DNA from: Natrinema thermotolerans DSM 11552
GTDB lineage: Archaea; Halobacteriota; Halobacteria; Halobacteriales; Natrialbaceae
DNA length: 48,218 nucleotides
Direction of reading: 5' to 3'
Assembly (NCBI GenBank): GCA_000337115.1
Contig: AOIR01000055.1
Location: 321-48,538, forward strand
The notes below the pieces were generated by a model. The model saw only the letters and a list, made by a program, of their open reading frames with translations, was not told where the DNA came from and ran no database searches. A program made the translations under genes and the position numbers. Below, piece by piece: positions 18,901 through 25,746 of the stretch. Position 1 is the stretch's first letter. The number at the start of each line of letters is the position of its first letter.

Positions 18901-19866
18901 ATGGACGGGAAGATTACAGGTGAAAACAAGACGTTAGTCGGTCTCAGTATCATTGATAACAATGGCGCGGAACACCTTGTCGAAATAAACAAAGAGGGCG
19001 AAATAACGGGGCATCAGTGCGAGGCGTATGCGGACGACGCTGACCTTCGGACGTCCGAGGAGAACGAACACAACAATCAGGCGCGTCGGTACGCGAAGTA
19101 CTACGTCTTCGCCGAGCGCGGCTATGATACGGTCGAACACGTCGAGAACCCGGCGTACGTCGACGCGGTCCGCCGTGGCATCAACGGTCTCTCCGACAGT
19201 GAGTTCGAGCGCTACTTCGGTGCGCTCTATCGGCAACTCCGCAGTCACGAGGATTCGACTATAGACCGCCCCCGCGAACTTCCGTCGGATGTCCGAAAGC
19301 CTGACGCGGTGGTCTACGAGCCAGATATTTACCTCGGGCTGGAGGTCGCCGGTGAGGATATCACCGACCGCGCGCAAGCACTCGCGAATGCCCACGGCGT
19401 CGACGCTGATGGCACCGTCCGACCAGCGTCGGAACTCGACGACGACACCGTCGAATGCTGGCGCGCCTTCGAGGACGACCTCGCCGATATCGTCGAGCGC
19501 GAAGGCATCGACGAGGTCGAGACGGAATTGACGATCACGGGAATCTCCGGCCTGCACGTTGGCTATCCGAACCGATGCGGGCAGCATGAGGTCGACGAGG
19601 CCGACTCGCCGTTCACGCACCAGGCTCAAGCCCGGCTCTCGCTGCTGCCGTACGCACCCGACTCGATGGAAGAGTTCCGCGAGTATCTGGACCACCACCT
19701 CCGGTGTCAGGTCCGGGACTGCTTCCTCAAGATGGGTGTCGTTCCCCCGGAGCCGTTCCAGGTGACCGGCTTCGGGAACTTCCGTGACGCGCGCCGCTAC
19801 GACCACTTCGAGATGTACCCCGAAGTCCACAAACGCGATGGGGACCACACGCCACTACCCTCCTGA
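18901..19866 (+). CDS. Partner (candidate immunity or chaperone) protein 1
   Basis: A 321-residue soluble protein of a family I do not recognise, with two close relatives at 20669 and 22336. Shared blocks are: an N-terminal GLSIIDNNGAEHLVEIN-like beta hairpin, ARRYAKYYV..ERGYDT around residues 62-78, a central RPRELPSD, and the C-terminal LRCQVRDCFLKMG, VTGFGNF and HFEMYPEVH. The conserved CxxxxC could bind metal. The ATG follows the effector stop by 2 bp, which implies translational coupling and a joint role such as neutralising or loading that effector. Compared with its relatives it carries a longer central region (about residues 165-245). Confidence 0.8.
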   Translation: MDGKITGENKTLVGLSIIDNNGAEHLVEINKEGEITGHQCEAYADDADLRTSEENEHNNQARRYAKYYVFAERGYDTVEHVENPAYVDAVRRGINGLSDSEFERYFGALYRQLRSHEDSTIDRPRELPSDVRKPDAVVYEPDIYLGLEVAGEDITDRAQALANAHGVDADGTVRPASELDDDTVECWRAFEDDLADIVEREGIDEVETELTITGISGLHVGYPNRCGQHEVDEADSPFTHQAQARLSLLPYAPDSMEEFREYLDHHLRCQVRDCFLKMGVVPPEPFQVTGFGNFRDARRYDHFEMYPEVHKRDGDHTPLPS

Positions 19867-19874
19867 CCACTCTG

Positions 19875-20672
19875 ATGACCGCTGTTAGTACCGTCGGCAA
19901 CCACGTCGCGTTCAACACCGGCGAGTACGATCCCTCATCCGCCGAGGGGCAGCACGTCCTCGCACACGTCCGCCAGCAAACCGGTGGTGCCGTCTCGATG
20001 CTCCCACAGGAAGGCGAGTTAGAGATCGACCCAGACGAACGTCTGGAGCGCGAAGCCAAGGAGACCGCACAGCGCGTGATGCGTGGCAGCAAGATCGACG
20101 TCCATCGCATGCGAACGAGCGACGTACACGTCCAGCGGATGGACGCTGCATCGATGCAGTACGCTGCAGGGATGCTCGCGAACGAACAGAATCGCGAGAT
20201 GATGATGGCTGCGGGCAAACAAACGGCCCAGGAAGCTCAGGACGCAGCCGTCGAGAAGACCGACGAGATGACCACACAACAGTACCGGTTGACAAAGGGG
20301 CAATTGAAAGAGATGGTTTCATCGGTCACCGACCCCTCAGAGTTGGGCAAGTATATGGAAGCGAAGGGTATCGAACCGATAAGCAGCCTACAGGAGTCGT
20401 TGAGCAGCGGCTTCCGTGGGGGAATGAAAGGCTGGAAGGCCGGGTCGTTCGCCGGTTCATTCGCTGGTCCCGTCGGTACTGTCGCGGGTGGGCTTGCCGG
20501 CGTGCCAATCGGGTATCTCCTCTCGACCAAGTTCGGCAAACAACTCGGCGGTACCATCCAAAAGGCACTCCGAGAGAGACTAGGACTCTCCACTGACCAG
20601 CAGTTCAACACGGATGAGCAGGATACAGATGGTATCGTCGACTCGATCAAGGACAGATTTGGAGGGTCATGA
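19875..20672 (+). CDS. Orphan DUF4157 cassette 2 (active-site motif deleted)
   Basis: The 265-residue frame starts in the middle of the DUF4157 domain (VGNHVAFNTGEYDPSS) and runs through the shared block to HVQRM (residues 85-89). It lacks residues equivalent to HELA, reading GQHVLAHVRQQ, so the HExxH site is gone. The C-terminal domain differs from that of copy 1: a helical part, the motif TTQQYRLTKGQL, a glycine-zipper stretch (FAGPVGTVAGGLAGVPIGYL, within residues about 175-220) and an acidic tail. Two readings are possible: a silent donor cassette or a translated fragment. Its stop overlaps the next ATG (ATGA at 20669-20672), which favours translation. Confidence 0.75.
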   Translation: MTAVSTVGNHVAFNTGEYDPSSAEGQHVLAHVRQQTGGAVSMLPQEGELEIDPDERLEREAKETAQRVMRGSKIDVHRMRTSDVHVQRMDAASMQYAAGMLANEQNREMMMAAGKQTAQEAQDAAVEKTDEMTTQQYRLTKGQLKEMVSSVTDPSELGKYMEAKGIEPISSLQESLSSGFRGGMKGWKAGSFAGSFAGPVGTVAGGLAGVPIGYLLSTKFGKQLGGTIQKALRERLGLSTDQQFNTDEQDTDGIVDSIKDRFGGS

Positions 20673-21595
20673 TTATGGAAGCTAACATTCTGGGAGAAGA
20701 TGAAAGGGCTGTTGGCGTAGAAATAACCGATAATAATCAGGTAGAACACGCGCTTGCGATTGAACCTGATGGATCCATTCAGGACCACGGTCAGGAGGGG
20801 TATCCGGATAAACCCGCTCAACGGACGACCGAACAAGGAGAACACGTTAGTCAGGCCAGACGGTATGCTCAGTACATAGTGTCTAAAGAGAGAGGATACG
20901 AGACTCTCCCGTGGGATTTGAACGCCGAACGTTTCAAGACGGTACAGCAGGCGCTGCGAGAACTCTCTTCCGAAGAGAGTGAATCGTTCTTCGGAACGTT
21001 GCTCGAACAGAGTCTGAGTCACTACCGTGACCATCCCGAAGTTGATGTCGGTGATCTCACGCGTCCCTACGAGTTGCCAACGGACATGATCGGTTCGGAG
21101 GACACGGTCATGTACGAACAGGAGATTTACTTAGACGAGACGGGACGCATCAGCGCGGTCTCAGATGTGATCGTCTCCTACTACGTGTCGAAAGGCGAGA
21201 CCGACACACTTCGATACGGCAACGACGACACACCTGCGCGTGACCCCGACGCAAAAGTCGAGATTTCACCGGCCCCAATTGTTGCGCCAGAAACGTTCCG
21301 GGATTATCTCGTGTACAATCTCCGGTGTCAGGTCCGTGACTGCTACCTGATGATGGGCGTCGAACCACCGACAGAGTACAAAGTTCTCGGCCACGGCCAG
21401 TATCGATTCACTGGCAAGTACCACCACTTCGAAATGTACCCCGAGTACCACAACATGAACGCGGAAATCGAGGGGTACAGCTACGAGTTCCGTCCGGAAC
21501 TCCCGATTTCGTGGGAAGAAGTCGGAGGGTTAGTCCAACCGAACAGCGGGAAGTCGCTGTACGACCAAATCAAGGGTGCATTGTTCCAGCGGTAA
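20669..21595 (+). CDS. Partner (candidate immunity or chaperone) protein 2
   Basis: The protein is 308 residues from the overlapping ATG at 20669 or 306 from the ATG at 20675. It closely resembles the partner at 22336: GEHVSQARRYAQYIV, YETLPWDLNAERFK, SLSHYRDHPEVDVGDLTRPY, YNLRCQVRDCYLMMG, VLGHGQYRFTGKYHHFEM and the ending SLYDQIKGALFQR. The first 250 bases are clearly AT-richer than the chromosome, a sign of transfer. No signal peptide or membrane helix. Role is inferred only from pairing with the cassette upstream. Confidence 0.8.
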   Translation: MIMEANILGEDERAVGVEITDNNQVEHALAIEPDGSIQDHGQEGYPDKPAQRTTEQGEHVSQARRYAQYIVSKERGYETLPWDLNAERFKTVQQALRELSSEESESFFGTLLEQSLSHYRDHPEVDVGDLTRPYELPTDMIGSEDTVMYEQEIYLDETGRISAVSDVIVSYYVSKGETDTLRYGNDDTPARDPDAKVEISPAPIVAPETFRDYLVYNLRCQVRDCYLMMGVEPPTEYKVLGHGQYRFTGKYHHFEMYPEYHNMNAEIEGYSYEFRPELPISWEEVGGLVQPNSGKSLYDQIKGALFQR

Positions 21596-21666
21596 CTCTG
21601 GCCAGCCAGACCGGCGAGTTGTTCACGGACGAGAATACAGACGGGGACACCGATCGCGCTACACAC

Positions 21667-22339
21667 GTCAGCATGCTCTCGTACACATCTGCTAGCAGAC
21701 TGGTGGGGCGGTCAGTATGCTCCACCAAGAGGGGAAGTTGGAAATCAACCCTGACGGACGTCTGGTGCGTGAAGCCGAAGAAACCGCACAGCGCGTGATG
21801 CGTGGCGGCAAAATCGGCGTCCATCGGATGCGAACGAGCGACGTGTACGTTCAGCGGCTGCCTGGGGAAGAATTGGTGAGCAAGGCTAAGGATCTCGCTG
21901 ATACAGGGACGGAGAAAATCGACGAATCCACGACCAAGAGCTACCGACTGACGAAAGACCAATTGGTCGACATGGTGCAGTCGGTCGAGACGCCGAAAGG
22001 ACTCACCGAGTACATCGAGCACCACGACATCGATGTGGCCAGTCGCGTGCAGGATGCTGCCAGCAGCCCGGTCAAAGGCGCAACGAAGGGCTGGACAGCA
22101 GGCTCGATGCTCGGTCCGTCGCCGGGCCAGCCGGTGCTGTGGCCGGTGGACTCGCTGGCGTGCCAGTGGGGGCGTTCCTCACGACTCAGTTCGGTGAACA
22201 GGCAGCCGGGAAAATACAGAAGGTCGCACGTAAAGTACTCGGACTCAATACCAACCAAGAGTTCGACACCAGTGATGAATGGACTAGCGAGGGTGACCGT
22301 CCGGACAGTATTCCCTCAGTTGAGGAGGTAAAAGCATGA
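21667..22339 (+). pseudogene. Orphan DUF4157 cassette 3, frameshifted
   Basis: Bases 21667-21716 are a decayed version of the HVLAH...VRQQTGGAVSML region, again without the 12 bp for HELA. From 21717 the frame reads MLHQEGKLEINPDGRL and continues through VYVQRL into a C-terminal domain with TTKSYRLTKDQL. Near 22120 one G is missing: restoring it joins GWTAGSMLGP to GPAGAVAGGLAGVPVG, which aligns with the glycine zipper of cassette 2. The second frame then runs to 22339, with its stop overlapping the next ATG (ATGA at 22336). The cassette is therefore a recent pseudogene, unless a frameshift is tolerated. Confidence 0.8.
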
Positions 22340-23250
22340 AGGCAATTCTTGGAGATGAAGATGAAAACGGAGTCGGTCTGAGAATAGTTGACAACAACGA
22401 GACAATACACGGGATTCATGTTGGGTTTAATGGTGAAATTACCTACCACGAACAAGACGGCTATCCAGATAATCCCGATAAGCGCACATACAGTGAGGGT
22501 GAACACGTCAGTCAGGCACGCCGGTACGCGAAGTACTACGTCGCTCAGGAGACGGAGTGCGACACGCTGCCGTGGGATCTGGACGCGGACCGGTTCGAGG
22601 CGGTTCGGCAGGCACTCCAGGACCTGTCGGTCTCGGAGATAGAGACCTACTTCGGTGACCTCCTCGACCAGAGTCTGAGTCACTACGCAGACGATCCGGA
22701 TGTCGACATCGGCGAGACAACGCGCCCGGAAGCACTCCCGGCGGAGATGATCGGCGGTGAGGATGCGGTCATCTACAAACAGGATGTGTATCTCGACGAC
22801 GACGGCAGCATCGACGCAGTGTCGGGCATCGGGATCACCTACTACGTCGCCAGAGGCGAGCGCAAAACCGTCTGGCGTGGTGACGCGCCGAATCGAGACC
22901 CGGACGCTCGAGTCGAGATCTTCCCGGCACCGCTGGTTGATCCCGTCCCGTTCCGGGACTACCTCGTGTACAACCTTCGGTGCCAGATCCGCGACTGCTC
23001 TCTCATGATGGGGGGAGAACCAGCCGAGGAGTACCGGGTACTCGGCCACGGCCAGTATCGCTTCACTGGCAAGTACGACAGTTTCGATCTCTACCCGCCG
23101 TATCACGACTTCAGCGCGGATATTCCCGGCTACAGCCACGAGTTCCGCCCAGATCTACCGATTACCTGGAATGAACTCGGTGGACTGGTCGATTCAGGGA
23201 GCGATCAGTCGCTGTACGACCAGATCAAGAGTAGCCTGTTCAGTCGGTAA
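22336..23250 (+). CDS. Partner (candidate immunity or chaperone) protein 3
   Basis: The 304-residue paralog of partner 2 has the same order of blocks: GEHVSQARRYAKYYV, DTLPWDLDADRFE, SLSHYADDPDVDIGETTRP, YLVYNLRCQIRDC, VLGHGQYRFTGKYDSFDLYP and a terminal SLYDQIKSSLFSR. The frame is fully intact although its upstream cassette is frameshifted. Retention of the partner after loss of the effector is what is expected of an immunity gene that still protects against siblings. It is coupled to cassette 3 by ATGA overlap. Confidence 0.8.
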   Translation: MKAILGDEDENGVGLRIVDNNETIHGIHVGFNGEITYHEQDGYPDNPDKRTYSEGEHVSQARRYAKYYVAQETECDTLPWDLDADRFEAVRQALQDLSVSEIETYFGDLLDQSLSHYADDPDVDIGETTRPEALPAEMIGGEDAVIYKQDVYLDDDGSIDAVSGIGITYYVARGERKTVWRGDAPNRDPDARVEIFPAPLVDPVPFRDYLVYNLRCQIRDCSLMMGGEPAEEYRVLGHGQYRFTGKYDSFDLYPPYHDFSADIPGYSHEFRPDLPITWNELGGLVDSGSDQSLYDQIKSSLFSR

Positions 23251-23310
23251 CCACTTGCTTACTCGTTCAGCACCACAGACGCTGGAACCACATAGGCGTG
23301 TATTCGCCCA

Positions 23311-23475
23311 TTGGATGCGACAGGCGAGGGGCCGATTGAACAGGTAAAAGACGACGCGGGGGACGCCGCCGAAGCAGGCAAAGAGAAGCTTGACGAGGCG
23401 ACGACTAAGACCTACCGGCTGACTCAGGAGGAGTTAGCCGACGTGGGACGGACTGTCGACAGCCCCGTGGGACTC
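23311..23475 (+). pseudogene. Fragment of a fourth effector C-terminal domain
   Basis: A short frame reads GEGPIEQVKDDAGDAAEAGK, then EATTKTYRLTQEELADV and TVDSPVGL. The TT..YRLT motif and its neighbours match the middle of the C-terminal domains of cassettes 2 and 3. Homology stops near 23475, without the glycine zipper, tail or partner gene. The 110 bp that follow lead to the right repeat. It is what remains of a cassette cut by a deletion or by the integration boundary. Confidence 0.65.
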
Positions 23476-23841
23476 CCCTCAGGTCTTCGCTCTCGTCGAT
23501 GCGGGCCTGGAGTGTCTCGATTCGGCAACCGACGTTTCGCGTCATCTACACAGGGGGTGTGTTAGAGCATGTAAACCACGGCTTAGGGTCCGGGAGGCGG
23601 CATACTCCTACGGTTCGTTGTGTATTAACCGTACAGCGGTGGATTTCGGCAGTGTTACCCCCGCGATTCCGGAGAGATTTGAACCGGCTCATGAACGCAC
23701 CCTTCGCTGGCGGGCGTTTCATTCCATTGTACGTACCGTCGACCAGCATTCTCTGTCGGAATTACTCGAGTCGGGAACGGAACTCAAGGCTGAACGGCTT
23801 GTGAACGAGGCGTAGTCGCTCTCTCACTCGAAGAAGGGCCG
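23476..23841. other. Right island junction and short non-coding stretch
   Basis: Contains the right attachment repeat (23589-23603) and about 240 bp of chromosomal flank. A plus-strand frame ending at 23815 (residues such as RFEPAHERTLRWRAFHSIV) could be the tail of a lost gene, but it has no good start or known family. Nothing else is supported. Confidence 0.35.
23589..23603 (+). repeat. attR: Right attachment repeat of the tRNA-Phe island
   Basis: TCCGGGAGGCGGCAT, identical to 16024-16038 at the tRNA-Phe 3' end and in the same orientation. Only the acceptor strand and part of the T-stem are present, so no second functional tRNA is formed. Confidence 0.8.
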
Positions 23842-24054
23842 CTACTCGTCGGTCGTCGTGTCGATCCCGAGCGCCTCATTCAGCCCGCAGAAACACGTCG
23901 TCGTGTTGAAGCCGAGCCCGAGCGCCCCGACGAGGGCAAGCAGGCCGGTCTTGCGCTTGCCGTTTCGGAGCGTGGTTGCTGCGACGAGCGTCAGCACAAC
24001 GGCGAGTAGTGCGCGGACGAGTCTGTCACGGCCACCGACGTTCTGGTCGACCAT
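23842..24054 (-). CDS. DUF2892 (YgaP-like) small membrane protein
   Basis: A 70-residue protein starting MVDQNVGGRDRLVRALLAVV, with two hydrophobic helices and a C-terminal TTTCFCGLNEALGIDTT. This is the DUF2892 pattern (NvGg.dr..R, then a Cys-containing segment and LGI(D/N)T). Family members are inner-membrane modules sometimes fused to rhodanese domains; the function of the free form is unknown. Confidence 0.85.
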   Translation of the reverse strand: MVDQNVGGRDRLVRALLAVVLTLVAATTLRNGKRKTGLLALVGALGLGFNTTTCFCGLNEALGIDTTTDE

Positions 24055-24138
24055 ATCCGACTCATGGGCCGCCTTGGCCTTGTATTTTCCCGAGCGGATG
24101 CTACCTCCACATCTAGCCCCTGCAGCGAAGCAAGCCGG

Positions 24139-24165
24139 ACCCCCGGGTCAAATCCGGGACGGCGT
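24139..24165 (+). repeat. Degenerate third copy of the tRNA-Phe 3' end
   Basis: CCCCGGGTCAAATCCGGGA (24141-24159) differs from the tRNA-Phe T-arm CCCCGGTTCAAATCCGGGA at one position, and the following CGGCG is a shifted form of GGCGGCA. It lies 550 bp beyond the perfect right repeat. It may be the right end of an older or larger insertion at the same tRNA. Confidence 0.6.
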
Positions 24166-24263
24166 TTCCGTTCGGTCCATCTCCGAGAGCCTGCTCTGTG
24201 AGGCCAGGTATCGATTCATATCGTCGAAACTGCCGTGTTCTCCAGTCGAACTGATGATGATCG

Positions 24264-24273
24264 ATTAATTTAT
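24264..24273 (+). promoter_or_regulatory. TATA element of the 39-residue microprotein
   Basis: ATTAATTTAT lies in an AT-rich island about 27-32 bp before the ATG at 24300, the spacing of leaderless haloarchaeal transcripts. Confidence 0.65.
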
Positions 24274-24299
24274 TGTATTTGTATTCGAGAACGAACGCT

Positions 24300-24419
24300 A
24301 TGGACGCGCTCAAAATCGTCGCCGAGATGATCGAGGGATACCTCTCGGGTGGGACCGAGGAGGCAGTGTCTGAGGGTGTCGAAGAGACGGCGGAAGAAGC
24401 GACGGGAGAGGACCTCTAA
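24300..24419 (+). CDS. 39-residue acidic microprotein
   Basis: A small gene with ATG at 24300 and TAA at 24417-24419. It reads MDALKIVAEMIEGYLSGG (predicted amphipathic helix, residues 1-16) followed by a Glu/Thr-rich half ending TGEDL. It has a well-placed TATA element and haloarchaeal composition, which together make it more credible than chance. No family is recognised. It is plus strand, convergent with the XRE/DUF2178 pair to its right. Confidence 0.55.
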   Translation: MDALKIVAEMIEGYLSGGTEEAVSEGVEETAEEATGEDL

Positions 24420-24533
24420 CGCGAGCGGTCGGCGCGGATCCGAGCCCGTCCGTGAAAGGCGCGCCGCCGTGCGCGGACGACCGACAGTGTCGAAACCGGG
24501 GTATCGAACGCGTTCGATCGGCCCTCCCAGCGC

Positions 24534-24734
24534 TCAGTCGTCCGGCTCGTAGTCGAAGATGTCTTCGATTCGGCAGTCGAAATAGCGTGCTAACTCGAAC
24601 GCCAGCTCGAGGCTCGGGTCGTACCGCCCGCGTTCGATCGCGTTGATCGTCTGTCGCGAAACACCGACCTGATCGGCGAGTTCGGCTTGCGTGATGTCGG
24701 CTTTCGCCCGCCAGACGGTGAGATCGTTCTCCAT
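24534..24734 (-). CDS. XRE-family transcriptional regulator
   Basis: The 66-residue protein is a minimal helix-turn-helix of the YozG-like type: WRAKADITQAELADQVGVSR (helices 1-2), QTINAIERGRYDPSLELAF (recognition helix and following helix) and FDCRIEDIFDYEP. It lies 3 bp downstream of the DUF2178 membrane gene on the same strand. This pairing of a tiny HTH with a DUF2178 membrane protein is common and suggests autoregulation of a two-gene operon. Confidence 0.93.
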   Translation of the reverse strand: MENDLTVWRAKADITQAELADQVGVSRQTINAIERGRYDPSLELAFELARYFDCRIEDIFDYEPDD

Positions 24735-24737
24735 CGT

Positions 24738-25127
24738 TCACATGACCCGTCCGTAGTACCAGATCGTACTCGGCAATACGAGAAACGGTACGATCATGAG
24801 CCACGTCAGCGGTTCGAGTACCGGCGTCGTGAGATCGGTACTGCGCTCGAGGGTCGTCCAGACGGCGACCGCCCAGAAGAACACCCAGAGGGAGACCGCC
24901 GTTCCCCGGAGGCCGATCTTGAGATACCGTTCGTCGTAGTCGTTTCGTCGCTCGGCGAGGCGAAACGACCAGACACCGACGAGCGTGATGAGGAGGCCGC
25001 CGCCGATCGCGAGGGCGGTGCTGATCTCCGGATCGGGTGCCACGTCGGCACCGACGGTCAATGCGATGACGCCGGCGATCATGAGTCCGATCCCGGCGGA
25101 GAGCTTACGGGAGTACGTTTCTGCCAT
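24738..25127 (-). CDS. DUF2178 integral membrane protein
   Basis: A 129-residue membrane protein with four hydrophobic helices: KLSAGIGLMIAGVIALTVGA, ALAIGGGLLITLVGVWSF, AVSLWVFFWAVAVW and LTWLMIVPFLVLPSTIWYYG. The loop AERRNDYDERYLKIGLRG is characteristic of DUF2178. Upstream, on the minus strand, CTTATAACG (about 25153-25162) is a likely TATA element, flanked by two ATGGAAA/TTGGAAA half-sites that could be the operator for the downstream HTH protein. Confidence 0.85.
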   Translation of the reverse strand: MAETYSRKLSAGIGLMIAGVIALTVGADVAPDPEISTALAIGGGLLITLVGVWSFRLAERRNDYDERYLKIGLRGTAVSLWVFFWAVAVWTTLERSTDLTTPVLEPLTWLMIVPFLVLPSTIWYYGRVM

Positions 25128-25279
25128 CTCGTGTAAAGCATACTTTCCAATACGTTATAAGAATTTTCCATACTATCGGAGAGATACGACTCTCGAGTGA
25201 CGACGGCTCACGGAACTGACTGCAGAACGGCCCACGACGAACGGCCCTCGATCGGTTACCTCGATCCGTTCGAGAGCGG

Positions 25280-25570
25280 TCAAAGCGGCGTCGTACAGCG
25301 ACGACAGTACGTGAATTCGGCGTCGTTTTCCGTACCGCAGCGACGACACGTCACGCGCGTTCGATCCGCCGTGTCCGCCTCGAATGCTCCGGGGGGCCTG
25401 CGGTCGAACTCCTCGTCGTCGGTGTCGCGCTCCAGTTTACCGGCCCGTCGCTTGCGGTGGCGCTCGAGGCCGTCCCGTGCGATTCCGACGAGAACCGGGA
25501 CGCTGACTCCCAACGCGACGAGCAGGAGAACGCCGATGATGACGGCATACAACTGCCCGGGGTCACCCAT
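25280..25570 (-). CDS. Single-helix membrane protein with zinc ribbon
   Basis: The 96-residue protein has an N-terminal membrane helix (LYAVIIGVLLLVALGVSVPV, about residues 7-26), a charged linker and a C-terminal zinc ribbon CRRCGTENDAEFTYCRRC with two CxxC pairs. The layout matches the haloarchaeal family I know as DUF7577. Likely a membrane-anchored metal-binding adapter of unknown role. Confidence 0.8.
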   Translation of the reverse strand: MGDPGQLYAVIIGVLLLVALGVSVPVLVGIARDGLERHRKRRAGKLERDTDDEEFDRRPPGAFEADTADRTRVTCRRCGTENDAEFTYCRRCTTPL

Positions 25571-25746
25571 ATCGCCGTTACGGTCGCCCGACAGTTAGCG
25601 ATTGGGGCATGATACCATACGATGCTAGTCCGGCGAGACGAACGGTGGTATCCCTCGAGTCGGACGGCGAAACGGACCCAACTGGCGTAACCGGCACATC
25701 GTTCGGGAAGCCGACTTCTCAAGGGGCCCGAGGCTGACATACGGAC

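Larger units (their letters stand above)
16024..23603 (+). mobile_element. Genomic island integrated in tRNA-Phe, carrying a DUF4157 effector array
   Basis: The 7.6-kb segment is bounded by 15-bp direct repeats of the tRNA-Phe 3' end. It contains a broken haloarchaeal hypothetical gene, one full-length DUF4157 protein, three truncated relatives and three partner genes, all on the plus strand. Composition differs from the core genome, with AT-rich stretches at the starts of the partner genes. No integrase is visible, so the element is either decayed, mobilised in trans, or has lost the gene. A degenerate third copy of the tRNA end lies at 24139-24165. Confidence 0.75.

Noticed and set aside
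22115-22125. Programmed frameshift in cassette 3
   Set aside because: There is no slippery heptamer or downstream structure; a plain one-base loss explains it.
17603-23250. Contractile injection system
   Set aside because: I looked for sheath, tube, baseplate and AAA+ genes typical of eCIS and found none in the window, so only the DUF4157 effector side is present.
23618-23815. 65-codon plus-strand frame after the island
   Set aside because: It starts at a TTG, has no family match and no promoter; it may be a gene tail but I cannot support it as a gene.
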